From: CAZRVH01 sp964603635
GTDB lineage: Bacteria > Patescibacteriota > Gracilibacteria > Peribacterales > Peribacteraceae
NCBI GenBank assembly: GCA_964603635.1
Contig: CAZRVH010000001.1
Coordinates: 62,001-126,000, forward strand
Reading direction: 5' to 3'
DNA length: 64,000 bases
Notes under the pieces: generated by a model
The model's database searches: none
Told to the model about the DNA's origin: nothing
The model's input: only the letters and a program-made list of their open reading frames with translations
Position numbers and translations under genes: made by a program
In this document: piece by piece, positions 40,454 to 49,600 of the stretch
How the letters are laid out: each line of letters begins with the position of its first letter
Position numbering within the stretch: the first letter of the stretch is position 1

Positions 40454-40995
40454 TGGATATTCTCTCGACGCGCACGGTGTATGAAGATCCCTGGATGAAG
40501 TTGACGATGGAAGCCGTGCGTACGGATACGGGAAAGGAGTTCGATTACCTTATCTCCCATCCGCGCGCATTCGTCGTGGTGGTTCCGTTCCTCTCCGCCG
40601 AGGAACTCCTGATGATCCGCCATTACAAGCATGGCATCCGCCGCGAACTCATCATGTTCCCGGCGGGATACATCGAGGATGGCGAAGAGCCCGCGGTTGC
40701 CGCGGCCCGGGAGTTGCAGGAGGAAACCGGTCGGACGGCGGCAGAGCTGAAACACGTCGCGACCTTGTCCCAGAATCCCTCGCGCAGCCGTTCGATGTTT
40801 CACATCTTTACGGCCCACGGGCTTTCCGAATCCAGCGGGGAAGACAATGCCGATACCCAGGAGGGGAATGTGCGTACGGAACCCGTGGAAATCCTCCGCC
40901 TCCTCGATCCTTCTTTCTGCAACGAAATCGCCGACGGCAATATGCTGGCCGCAGTGCCATTCATCCTCGCGGAACGCGAAGGTACCTATGCCTGA
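40450..40995 (+). CDS. Nudix hydrolase, ADP-ribose pyrophosphatase-like
   Basis: A 181-aa protein with a complete Nudix box: G-YIEDG-E, then AVAAARELQEETG. The N-terminus (VYEDPWMKLTMEAVRT) resembles ADP-sugar pyrophosphatases. It is the last gene of the ATGA-coupled operon. It would split a nucleoside diphosphate sugar made or scavenged by its neighbours. Confidence 0.9.
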   Translation: MMDILSTRTVYEDPWMKLTMEAVRTDTGKEFDYLISHPRAFVVVVPFLSAEELLMIRHYKHGIRRELIMFPAGYIEDGEEPAVAAARELQEETGRTAAELKHVATLSQNPSRSRSMFHIFTAHGLSESSGEDNADTQEGNVRTEPVEILRLLDPSFCNEIADGNMLAAVPFILAEREGTYA

Positions 40996-41136
40996 CGCCT
41001 TGTTCCGTCCCCCGATGGAACCGTTTTTACCCCTTATTCAAGCCATCCGTTTCGTATCGATGGAGAAAGGTTCCAATCCACTCTTGGCAGTGATCCGAAA
41101 GCGAGCACAATGGTCGCGTCTTTCCCCCATGCCACC

Positions 41137-41601
41137 ATGCCCATGCATCTCCGTCCTATCCTCGTTGCCTGTCTCTTCCTCTCCGCCTGCGTATCCATGC
41201 AGGAGTGGGAGATTTTCTCCGATCGTGCCGTGAACATCACCTTCGCCTATGATCCCGCCTACGTCCGCGACGGCGAGGTGACGCAAGAAAGCATCTCGTT
41301 CAACGAACGGGAGATTCCCGTTTCCGCCATCGCGTTACGCAAGGGTGACGGCGAAATGTCCTTTATCAACATCATGCAGACGAAGGATCCGACCATCCTG
41401 GCCTATCTCCTTTCCGGAACGATGATGTCGGAAAGGGTGACGCTTATCGATACGGATACCCAGGTATTCCGCCAAGAGGGAATGGGTGATCCTATCCATT
41501 ACCTATTCCAAAAGAACGATCTGTATATCGTCCTGAGCTTTGTCTTCCCGCCATCCCAGGCAGACAGGGACAGGGTATTGAACTCCGTGGTGCTGCGCTA
41601 A
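41137..41601 (+). CDS. Lipoprotein of unknown function
   Basis: About 154 aa from the ATG at 41137, which gives a short signal peptide with lipobox LSAC. The mature part is soluble with predicted mixed secondary structure (NITFAYDPAYV, LIDTDTQVFRQEG, YIVLSFVFPPSQADRD). No family recognised. A frame extension upstream to 41110 exists but would spoil the signal peptide. Confidence 0.65.
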   Translation: MPMHLRPILVACLFLSACVSMQEWEIFSDRAVNITFAYDPAYVRDGEVTQESISFNEREIPVSAIALRKGDGEMSFINIMQTKDPTILAYLLSGTMMSERVTLIDTDTQVFRQEGMGDPIHYLFQKNDLYIVLSFVFPPSQADRDRVLNSVVLR

Positions 41602-41633
41602 AAAAAGGGGCTCCTACCGTGATGGTAGGAGCC
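41601..41633 (-). terminator. Intrinsic terminator of the M23 peptidase gene
   Basis: On the minus strand GGCTCCTACC / GGTAGGAGCC with a 5-base loop is followed by a run of T residues. It sits between the converging lipoprotein and peptidase genes. Confidence 0.85.
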
Positions 41634-41668
41634 TCCGATCATTGTCTTCTTCGCGAAGGAGGAAGTTT

Positions 41669-42295
41669 TTAACGTGCATACCACTTCCCGACCACTCCTG
41701 CCGGGTCGACGTACCCGTATTCCTGGGCCGACTTTGGGGTGTATCCCCAGTAGGGTCCGCCCTTGGTCGGATTGTGCAGGATGCCCTCGGTCTTCACCTC
41801 GAAGTGCAGGTGCGGGGTTTTGCCCCAGTAATGGGCATCTCCATAACCCGAGGAGCCCATGGTCCCGATTACCTGACCCTGCTTCACGACGATGCCGCTT
41901 GCCTTCAGCTCGTTTGCGACGGCGTCCAGGTGGGCGTAGAGCGTGTAGTACGTCGCCGTCGCCCCGTTGGAGGATACGACGACGTTATGACGCAGGATGA
42001 CGCAGTTCCCCATTCCATGGTCCTTCTGTCCGTTGATCGTCACGGAGTGGAGCGTTCCCACGCTGGCAGCCAGGATGTAGGTCGACTGGTTGTTCGGACC
42101 ATGGATATCCTGTCCGGTGTGGTATTTTCCCGGTACGGCGGCCTTGGTTGAGTTAAAGGGATAGGCGAGGTTTCCCCCATAGGCAGGAAAGATAAAGTAT
42201 TTCGCCTGCTGGGCCCGCGCATCCGATGCGCAGAGCAGGGCGAGCAAGAGGGGGGCGAGCATGAGCAATCGTTTCGAAACAGGGAGGCATCGCAC
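41669..42295 (-). CDS. Exported M23-family metallopeptidase (LytM-like)
   Basis: A 208-aa protein with a signal peptide (cleavage after ARA) and one LytM/M23 domain. The zinc ligands are visible as YHTGQDIHG (H and D) and HLHFEV (HxH), with GYGDAHYWG and an internal YAHLDAV contributing the active site. These enzymes cut peptidoglycan cross-links. Upstream on the same strand lies a long, hairpin-rich leader. No cell-wall anchoring domain is attached. Confidence 0.9.
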   Translation of the reverse strand: MRCLPVSKRLLMLAPLLLALLCASDARAQQAKYFIFPAYGGNLAYPFNSTKAAVPGKYHTGQDIHGPNNQSTYILAASVGTLHSVTINGQKDHGMGNCVILRHNVVVSSNGATATYYTLYAHLDAVANELKASGIVVKQGQVIGTMGSSGYGDAHYWGKTPHLHFEVKTEGILHNPTKGGPYWGYTPKSAQEYGYVDPAGVVGKWYAR

Positions 42296-42309
42296 GGCAT
42301 TCTTCCTTT

Positions 42310-42510
42310 CACGGTGGTGACAAAGATCCGGTCATCGGGCGACAACCCGACGAGGAGCGACGTCTGTCGCTGTCATCAGGGTAGGAAGAACCGAGGGGGA
42401 TCAGGAGCGGGAGGAAAGCCTCCGAACAGATGTCCGTCAGGCCTTTGGCTATGGCTTCGAAAGAAAGAAGTTCCCACGGATCGGGGAACCTTTGTTTTCT
42501 TTATGATCAA
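42310..42510 (-). promoter_or_regulatory. Hairpin-rich 5' leader of the M23 peptidase gene (candidate regulatory RNA)
   Basis: Reading toward the peptidase gene, the minus strand contains in order GGTTCCC/GGGAACT, GGAGG-CTTT-CCTCC, GCGAC-AGAC-GTCGC and CGTCGGG/CCCGATG. I cannot match it to a known riboswitch; it does not contain the conserved cores of the c-di-AMP or c-di-GMP classes I looked for. The first hairpin, followed by a T-rich tract, may instead terminate the TMEM175 transcript. Confidence 0.35.
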
Positions 42511-42555
42511 TAAATATGATCAATTATTTTGCTTATGATAAGGGCTGTATTCGAA

Positions 42556-43191
42556 TCAATGATCTATATGTTCGTGCAGAAGACGGGGCGTGATGTAATA
42601 CATCGGGACGATCACCATGGCGATGGCGGAGGCCAGGGGGAGGAACGGGGCGATGACCGTCGCGAGCCCGTAGAGGACGACTCCTATGAGGCTGTGACGG
42701 AAGCCTTCCTTCTTTTCCCAATCGGATACGTGCGCGTGTAGCATGCAGCCTGAAAAGAGCGCGTATCGGCTCATGAAGAGGAATGACAACGCTGCCATGA
42801 ACAGGACGAAGTTGTAGACCATCAGTACCCCCGGAACCATGGGGTTCTGGGCCAGGAAGGCGGTGGTGAAGGGGATGAGGGCGAGCCAGAACAGCAGGAT
42901 GTTGTTGTACCAAAGAAGCCGTCCGTCCGTGCGGCTCAGCTCATGGAAGAAATGATGATGGTTCACCCAGAAGACCGAGAGCGTGAGGAAGCTGAACGCG
43001 AAGGCGATCAGGCTGGGTCCGATGCTTCCAATGGCCCGGAGCACTCCTTCCATGCTCGCATCATCGAGGTGGGGGACATGGAGCTCCAGGACGAGGAGGG
43101 TGATGATGATCGCAATCACGGCATCGCTGTAGATTTCCATGCGCGTCGTATCGCTGACGGTGGAGTCAGGGGATCGTTTGAAGAGTTTCAT
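42556..43191 (-). CDS. TMEM175-family potassium channel protein
   Basis: A 211-aa, six-helix protein. The family motif in helix 1 is clear: RMEIYSDAVIAIIITLLVLEL. Later parts include FWVNHHHFFHELSRTDGRLLWYNN, also typical. Bacterial TMEM175 proteins are tetrameric K+-permeable channels. Monocistronic, with an AT-rich intergenic region upstream. Confidence 0.92.
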   Translation of the reverse strand: MKLFKRSPDSTVSDTTRMEIYSDAVIAIIITLLVLELHVPHLDDASMEGVLRAIGSIGPSLIAFAFSFLTLSVFWVNHHHFFHELSRTDGRLLWYNNILLFWLALIPFTTAFLAQNPMVPGVLMVYNFVLFMAALSFLFMSRYALFSGCMLHAHVSDWEKKEGFRHSLIGVVLYGLATVIAPFLPLASAIAMVIVPMYYITPRLLHEHIDH

Positions 43192-43355
43192 GGAAACAGT
43201 ATAGCGATGGATTATTGAATATTTTACATTCTTAATGAATACTAAAATTGATCAGTTTTTTAATTTATAAATAGGGCTATGTACAAATTATAAATTATTA
43301 CATATACAAATTTTGTATACAAAAGTAGTTCAATAATTCGCTGGTCATGATCTCT

Positions 43356-43622
43356 CTATGCGATCGGCAGGAAGAACGACTGCACCTGCCGCAGGACATC
43401 ATCGAACAAGGGGGTGTTCAACCGATACCAGATGTACCTGCCCCTGCGTTCGCCTTGGATCAGGTTGGCGCGTTTCAGGATATCCAGGTGGTGACTCAAG
43501 GTCGCACCGGTCACGTTCATGGTGACACGGATTTCGCCGACGTTCATCTCTCGGGTACGTAGCAAGCTGAGAATGAACCGACGGTGTTTGTCGGCCAATG
43601 CGGTGAAAATGGAATCGGTCAT
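43356..43622 (-). CDS. ArsR-family transcriptional repressor (SdpR-like)
   Basis: 88 aa from the ATG at 43622. A winged helix-turn-helix with IFTALADKHRRFILSLLRTREMNVGEI, VTGATLSHHLDILKRANLI and the wing RRGRYIWYRLN. No metal-binding cysteine pair is present, which argues for the autorepressor type. A perfect 16-bp palindrome lies 11 bases upstream of the start. No obvious target gene is attached. Confidence 0.88.
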   Translation of the reverse strand: MTDSIFTALADKHRRFILSLLRTREMNVGEIRVTMNVTGATLSHHLDILKRANLIQGERRGRYIWYRLNTPLFDDVLRQVQSFFLPIA

Positions 43623-43632
43623 ATTTCGATAA

Positions 43633-43648
43633 TTAGATATATATCTAA
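43633..43648. promoter_or_regulatory. ArsR operator palindrome
   Basis: TTAGATATATATCTAA is a perfect palindrome directly upstream of the ArsR start, where it would block the promoter. Autoregulation is the likely mode. Confidence 0.7.
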
Positions 43649-43758
43649 ATATTAACACGGAGTGATACGGAGGGCAAGGGTAAGGCAATACGGTCGAGAG
43701 AAGTATTATTGTGACAATACGATACTACGGTTTATGCGTGCATTTTCCGTTCCTATAA

Positions 43759-43787
43759 TTGCAAAAAATACTAAAATATGTTATAAT
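43759..43787 (+). promoter_or_regulatory. Consensus promoter with no leader
   Basis: TTGCAA (43759-43764), exactly 17 nt, and TATAAT (43782-43787). The ATG at 43794 begins 7 bases after the -10 box, at the expected transcription start, so the mRNA should be leaderless. Confidence 0.7.
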
Positions 43788-43793
43788 AATTAT

Positions 43794-44096
43794 ATGAATA
43801 CACACACCCAATCATTCTGGAAGCAGCAGGTGAGCCTGCCCGTCGCCGCCATGGTCATGGCCATCAGCGTCGTCACGACCCTTGCCGTTTTCGAGAGCCA
43901 AACAGGCCTTCCCGCTTCCATCCGGTCGAATCCCGTGTATGGTTCGTTGCCGCTGCATTCCGCAGCCACCACGCCGGTGATGCGCAGGGCGGCGTCCACC
44001 TCCTCGATTTCGAGCAAGTCACCCAGTGCCTTGAATCGTCTTCGTAAGCGCATGGTCAATCAGCGCCTGTCCCGCACGTCGTCGGAAGCGCGCTGA
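43794..44096 (+). CDS. Small single-pass membrane protein, Ser-rich and basic
   Basis: 100 aa from the ATG at 43794, fixed by the promoter just upstream. One membrane helix (about residues 14-33) is followed by a low-complexity extracytoplasmic or cytoplasmic tail rich in Ser, Arg and Thr. No homolog recognised. The same style of Ser-rich tail occurs in other exported proteins here. Confidence 0.55.
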   Translation: MNTHTQSFWKQQVSLPVAAMVMAISVVTTLAVFESQTGLPASIRSNPVYGSLPLHSAATTPVMRRAASTSSISSKSPSALNRLRKRMVNQRLSRTSSEAR

Positions 44097-44184
44097 TCGT
44101 ACGGGTGAACAACGACGGCTGCATTTCAGATGCTTTTGAGGTCTTTCTTTTGACTTCGCCGGCTTCCAAGCCGATCATAGGCGC

Positions 44185-44640
44185 ATGACCCACTCCATCT
44201 TCGCCAAAGCACTGCTCCTCGGAACGACGATGTCCCTCGCGGCTTGCGCCCCCATGCCGGGCAACGGCGGCGCCTCTTCGTCTTCCTCCTCGGCCGCGTC
44301 CAGCCAGCCGTATGCGGACATGATCCAGGTTTCCTCCCCCGTGCCCAACGCACAGGTATCCACATCCCAGCCCCTCGTCGTGACGGGCCGCGCCACGGGT
44401 CCGTGGTACTTCGAGGCCGGCTTCCCCGTGAAATTGCTCGATAGCAGCGGCAACGTCCTCGCCGAAGCACCTGCGCAGGCCCAGGGCGATTGGATGACCG
44501 CCGACTTCGTACCTTTCTCCGTCACGTTGAACTTCACCACGACCGATACGAACGGCACGCTGGTACTGCGCAACGATAATCCTTCGGGAGAGCCTGCGAA
44601 CGACAAGAGCATTTCGATTCCCGTGACATTCGTTCCGTAA
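44185..44640 (+). CDS. Lipoprotein with a Gmad2 immunoglobulin-like domain
   Basis: A 151-aa protein with signal peptide, lipobox LAAC, a Ser-rich linker (residues 28-42) and one Gmad2 domain (about residues 46-150). The domain reads MIQVSSPVPNAQVS, PLVVTGRATGPWYFEAGFPV, GNVLAEAPAQAQGDWMT and DFVPFSVTLNF. Gmad2 domains occur in secreted and spore germination-related proteins, with an assumed binding role. A terminator follows at 44698. Confidence 0.85.
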   Translation: MTHSIFAKALLLGTTMSLAACAPMPGNGGASSSSSSAASSQPYADMIQVSSPVPNAQVSTSQPLVVTGRATGPWYFEAGFPVKLLDSSGNVLAEAPAQAQGDWMTADFVPFSVTLNFTTTDTNGTLVLRNDNPSGEPANDKSISIPVTFVP

Positions 44641-44658
44641 AAGTGCTAGCATGAAGCA

Positions 44659-44734
44659 ATCTACGGCGGCTAAAAGCCTCCGCTGTAGACCTAGTGGGTC
44701 CTCTAGTCGCACGACGCGGCTAGAGGACTCTTTT
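44659..44734 (+). ncRNA. Candidate two-hairpin small RNA or attenuated 3' end
   Basis: A 9-bp hairpin (CTACGGCGG / CCGCTGTAG) is followed by the strong terminator. In front of it, GTGACA (44623-44628), an 18-nt spacer and TAGCAT (44647-44652) could form a promoter inside the end of the lipoprotein gene. It may instead be just the 3' untranslated region of that gene. Confidence 0.3.
44698..44734 (+). terminator. Intrinsic terminator of the Gmad2 lipoprotein gene
   Basis: A long perfect stem (GTCCTCTAG...CTAGAGGAC) is followed by a TCTTTT tract. Confidence 0.88.
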
Positions 44735-44751
44735 CACAGACGGAGTGCGGG

Positions 44752-45678
44752 TCAGTAGATCCAGGCGGGATACGAGCGGGCGGACGAGGACTGCCGGGCC
44801 GGTGCGGAAGATGTCTGGGAAGCCGCGGAGGAGGGCTTGGGCGATGATCCCTGTGAGGTTGCACTGCTCGTTTGCGTCGTCGTACGGACCGTCCTTGCGG
44901 CCGTGCGGCGCGGGGTTGCGTAGCGACGCGTCCAGTCGGCTTGGAGCACGGAGAGAGGGGTCTTGGCACGGTTCGTAATGCCGCCGTCCAGGCGGTCCAG
45001 GATCTCTGAGACGACTGTACGGGTCATGCGCTGGTCGAAGGTACGGACGGACTCAGGAATGGCACCCTGCGCGTCCAGCGTGCGAACGTAGACATCGAAC
45101 CAGGGGTTGGACGTCGCGGCCGCCACGTCGGGCCAGGGATGCAGGGCGTAGGCGCGGGAAATCATCTTGGACGCCTCGGCGAAGCTCACGGGAGCGTCGG
45201 GGCGGAAGGAACCATCCCCATACCCGCGGATGATGCCGTTTTGGAAGGCGACGCAGATTTCCTTGCCGTATTGATGGCTGGTCGCCACGTCCGTGAAGAC
45301 GAGCGTGAATTCGGGCGGAAGTTCCGATGCCAAGGACCAATAGCAGGTGTCGATCGTCACGTCGTTGTAGAGCCTATGCACGATCATGCTGACGAATCCC
45401 GCGCGGGTTTCCGGCAAAGCGGCTTCCAGCGCCGCCTTTTCCTGCGCAGTCGGTTCCGCTTTCGGAACGACCTTCACGCGGAACGAGGGGGTCTCGTATT
45501 TCGTAGATTCCACGGAGGAGGGCTGTTCAACGGTGACGGACGATGCCGAAGACGAGATGGCACTGGAACTGGATGCCCTGTTGGGGAAGGCAAAATCATC
45601 GAGGGAGCGTGCCGAGCCGGCCGGTACGAGGGCCACGAAGGCGGCAGATAATCCGAGGAGACGCAGCGGGAGGTTCAT
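44752..45678 (-). CDS. SLH-domain exported protein with Ser-rich regions
   Basis: About 308 aa from the ATG at 45678, which gives a signal peptide ending in GSARS. A Ser-rich linker (about residues 35-60) precedes the SLH region. One clear repeat reads FTDVATSHQYGKEICVAF, GIIRGYGDGSFRPDAPVSFAEAS, flanked by weaker ones. The C-terminus is a second Ser/Thr/Ala-rich low-complexity tail. Likely bound to the cell surface. Confidence 0.75.
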   Translation of the reverse strand: MNLPLRLLGLSAAFVALVPAGSARSLDDFAFPNRASSSSAISSSASSVTVEQPSSVESTKYETPSFRVKVVPKAEPTAQEKAALEAALPETRAGFVSMIVHRLYNDVTIDTCYWSLASELPPEFTLVFTDVATSHQYGKEICVAFQNGIIRGYGDGSFRPDAPVSFAEASKMISRAYALHPWPDVAAATSNPWFDVYVRTLDAQGAIPESVRTFDQRMTRTVVSEILDRLDGGITNRAKTPLSVLQADWTRRYATPRRTAARTVRTTTQTSSATSQGSSPKPSSAASQTSSAPARQSSSARSYPAWIY

Positions 45679-45945
45679 ACGAATGGAGGAATGAAAGTAC
45701 GCAATGGTACTAAACAATGCCAAACCATGTAAAGAAGCGGTGAGCAAAGCCTGTGTTCTCCTAGCGGAAAACACGACGTCATGATGTACGGTAAGCATGA
45801 CATTCGCACTCATCCCGGCATAATATCCGTATCAAATAATTGTTCTTTTTATTTGTTTTATTACAGGGCTGAAGATGAAATAAGAATGTATGGAAAAGAA
45901 GAAAAAATAGGCAGGGGATTCGCGTCTGGGTAGAATGTAACCACT

Positions 45946-46155
45946 ATGAATCCTCCACCCATGGACAACAACGATATCCAGATGAAATGCGAAGCGTTCC
46001 TCCGCGAACTCGGCGTGCCCGGCTTCATCATCTTCGGATGGCAAAAAGACGACCAGGCCTTCGGCGTCGTTTCCTCCTTCCACGAAATGCCGGTCAATGC
46101 GGCCGTGAAGGGGATGACCTGGGCGCTGAATGATTTTGCGGCGAAGAGTCTGTGA
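45946..46155 (+). CDS. Small hypothetical soluble protein
   Basis: A 69-aa protein beginning MNPPPMDNNDIQMKCEAFL, with GVPGFIIFGWQKDDQAFGVV and a helical C-terminus. It looks like a complete small alpha/beta domain. No family recognised. It converges with the PF04020 gene. Confidence 0.55.
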   Translation: MNPPPMDNNDIQMKCEAFLRELGVPGFIIFGWQKDDQAFGVVSSFHEMPVNAAVKGMTWALNDFAAKSL

Positions 46156-46215
46156 GGTCTGTGGCTTGTAGGGTGTAGCTGGTAGGAAAGCTACAAGCTA
46201 TCAGCTGCAACCTCA

Positions 46216-46614
46216 TCACAGCGTATGCTTGAAAAACAGGTTCGCGATGCCGAGGATGGCCGCGACGATCATCCAGCTCACGAACCCGTCCGTGATCTGC
46301 AATTTTACGAGCGAGGGATCCATTTGTGAGGTGATGCGGACGACGAGCCACACGAAGGCCGCATTGGACAGTATCAACGCGAGCAAGGTGGCGAAGAGCT
46401 TGAGCGGGAATGTCAGTACATGCAGGATGGGACGCGCGATGAGGTTGAGCAGGGTCACGAGACAGCCGACGATGACGAACGCCGCCCATCCGCCGCTTAT
46501 CGTAAAGTACTGCGGGATGAGCGTATTCATCGCCCACACGAGAAGAATCGTGAGGACCGCGCTAAAAAGAATGCGCAAGGGGAGTCCCAAGGAAGACGTT
46601 TCGTTGGCAGACAT
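46216..46614 (-). CDS. Four-helix membrane protein of the PF04020 (holin-like) family
   Basis: About 132 aa from the ATG at 46614. Four hydrophobic helices with the family wording GGWAAFVIVGCLVTLLNLIARPILHVLTFPL and LILSNAAFVWLV. The family is called phage-holin-like but is mostly chromosomal, with no proven lysis role. It starts 7 bp after the IleRS stop on the same strand. Confidence 0.82.
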   Translation of the reverse strand: MSANETSSLGLPLRILFSAVLTILLVWAMNTLIPQYFTISGGWAAFVIVGCLVTLLNLIARPILHVLTFPLKLFATLLALILSNAAFVWLVVRITSQMDPSLVKLQITDGFVSWMIVAAILGIANLFFKHTL

Positions 46615-46620
46615 GGGCAA

Positions 46621-49600
46621 TCAGGGGAGGTACACGTCCATCATAACGTCCTCCCCGATCAGAATCGATTGCTTCGTTCCCGTGGGCGGGCCGAAACGCA
46701 CGCTCGTCTGCTGGGTGATGGCATCCTCGAATCCTTCGATCAGCGCCTTCAGGTCGTCGCCGATACCGATCGTCACTTCGTCGCCCATCTTGTATCCGGC
46801 TTCCTTGCGGATCTTTTGGATTTGGCGGATGACGTCGCGTACGAGACCCTTCTTCTGCAGGTCTTCGGTGATTGCCGTATCCACCCTCACCACCACGCCG
46901 TGATCCGCCGCTACGCCCTGTCCCTCCTCGGCCTGGTAGGCGATCGACACTTCATCGGGTGACAGGCGCTCGCCGTCGATGACGATCGTTCCGTCCGGTT
47001 CCTCGGTGAAATCGCCGGTCTTTCCTTTTTGGATCACCTGCTGCACGCGGCCGCCCAGGCGGGGGCCCACCTTGCGTGCGTCCACCTTCGCGATCTTCTG
47101 CACCCCGCCGCTGTCGTTGCTGAACTCGATGCTCTCCACGTTCATTTCCTCGCGGAGCAGCGCGATGTCATCTTCTCCGAGCCCGATCTTCTTCGCGTCC
47201 ATGGTTCCCGGCAGCGTCACGGTCGCGACCGCCAGGGGCTGGCGCACCTTGATCTTCTGTTCCGAGCGGATCTTGTTGCCGAGCGACACGATGAGGCGCA
47301 GCGCGCGGTTCTTCTCGATCGACACGCGGTCCGCCTTGGATAGTTCCGCGGTCGCGGGCCAGTCCGTCAGGTGGATGGAGCCGTTCTTCTCCGGCACGAG
47401 GTTCAGGTAGATGTTTTCCGTGATGTAGGGGCAGAACGGCGCCAGCAGCTTGCAGACGTCGATCAGGACGCCGTACAGGGTGGCGAGCGCTTCACGCTGC
47501 TCTTCGGTGCTGCCGCCTGCCTCCGTGTCTTCCATGCCCGACTTTCCGGCAAAGCGGCGCCGGGAAAGACGGATGTACCAGTTGGTCAGCGCGTCCAACG
47601 TATCGACGATCTCCGCGCAGGTTCCGGCGAGGTCGTATGCGTCCATCTTCTTCGTGACGCGGTTCACCAGGTCCTGCGTTTCGGCTTTGATCCACCGGTC
47701 CAACGGATGGTTGGACGCATGCGGGGCGGCGACGGGTTCGAAATTCGCCATGTTGGCGTACGTGACGAAGAACGAATACGAGTTCCACAGCGGCAGCAGG
47801 ACGCTGCGCAGCGTCTCCTCCACCACCTTCTCCGAGAAGCGCATGTCTTCGGCACGGACCGCGGGGGAATTCATGAGTGTGAAACGCAGGGCGTCGGCGC
47901 CGTACTTGTCGATGACGATGTTCAGTTCTGGGTAGTTCTTCAGGCGCTTGCTCATCTTGCGGCCGTCCTCGGCCAGGATCGTTCCGTTCACGACGACGTT
48001 CTTGAACGCGGGCTGCTTGAAGAGTGCCGCGCTGAGGACGGTGAGCGTGTAGAACCAGCCGCGCGTTTGGTCGATGCCTTCCGCGATGAAGTCCGCGGGG
48101 AAGTTCGTAGGCTCCAGCTGTTTCTTGCTTCCGCGGGGCGCGAGCTTCAAGTGCTGCGCGTCGTATGGGAAATGCTGTTGGGCGTAGGGCATGGAGCCGC
48201 TTTCGAACCAGCAATCCAGTACGTCGGGGATGCGCTTGAGGACGGGCTTCAGCGAGATTTCCATCGAGTCCCCGTTATTCACGGGCACTGCCGCCACCGC
48301 CTTGAACGCAAGGTTCTCGGCGATACCCTTGAGGCCCAGCATCGTGCCGCGGTGGGAGACGACAAGCACTTTCTTTCCTTTGTAATGCTCGCGAAGGATG
48401 GCGCATGCTTTTTCCAGTCGGGAATTGAAAGAGGACAAAGATTCCCCTCCTTCCGGCGTCGCATAATGAAAGGAAGGACACAGCCCCTTCGGTTCCTCCG
48501 GGAATTTTTCCCATAGGCTGTCGATCGTATTTCCGCTCCAGCTGCCCGCATCGCGCTCTTTCAATTCTTCCATCTCTATGACTTCCGTGACGCCGAGTTC
48601 TTTCGCGATGATCCGTGCGGTTTCCATGCTGCGCTTCAGGGGGGACGCGATGATGGCGTCGAACGTGCGGCCCTTCAGGGCTTTGGCTTGCTCAGATGCC
48701 TGCGATCTGCCGGTGTCGTTCAGTTCGGCATCGATATTTCCTCCTTGGAGCAATTTTTTCTTATTATTGTCCGTCTCCCCGTGGCGTACGAGCGTCAGAT
48801 GTACGATGGGGTCTTCCTCGGTAGCGGGCCATTCCACGTCATCGATCACGTGCTTGTGCAGGTCGATCTCCCCTTCGCGGTTGTGGTCCCAGAAATACGC
48901 GACGGGGGTCGCATACGGCGGATTGGGCTGGTAGCAGAGCTTCGCTGGATCTTCTTTCGTGAAGAGATGGCGCACCACCATGGAAGGATCGCCGTGCGTC
49001 ACGAGCACGATATGTTCGCTGCGGTGCCTGGGGAGGGTCTTCTTTAGGAAGGACGAGAGGCGTTCGTACATCTCGGGCCAGCGCTCCATGCCGTCGAAGC
49101 GTTCGTTGGTGTCCACTTCTTCCTTTCCGATGAAGTGGATGCGACGCGCCTCCGTCATGGCCCGGTCGGATCGGTCGAAGGTCTTTCCTTCGTGCGGTCC
49201 GAATTTCGTTTCCGCCAATTCCTCCGCGATGATGATCTCCGCGCCCGTTTCCTTCGCGATCTGTTCCGCGGTTTGGATGGCTCGGGCAAGCGGGGAGCAG
49301 TAGATGATCGACACCTCCTCCTGTTTCAGGATCGCGGCGGCTTCCTTCGCCTGTTTCACGCCGTTCTTCGTCAAGTCGGTCCCCGGAGCAGCCCCTTGGT
49401 GCAGGTGGCGGAGATTTCCTTCGCTCTCGCCGTGGCGCACGACGCTCACCTTCGTGAAACGCATGGGCTTTTTCTCCATCAGCGCGTCGCGTCCTCCGAG
49501 CACTTCAACATGCTTTCCGTCCTGGGTGCGCCAGATCGGAAGGGGCGTACCCCAGAAGCGGCTGCGGGAAATGGCCCAGTCGCGCGCGCCTTCCAGCCAC

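Noticed and set aside
42310..42400. Hammerhead ribozyme because of a CTGATGA on the minus strand
   Set aside because: The required GAAA and cleavage triplet are not in place around the core.
43240..43320. Promoter or regulator site in the AT-rich gap before TMEM175
   Set aside because: The palindrome ATACAAATTTTGTAT is present, but the gap is so AT-rich that such repeats are expected, and no gene start is positioned to use it clearly.
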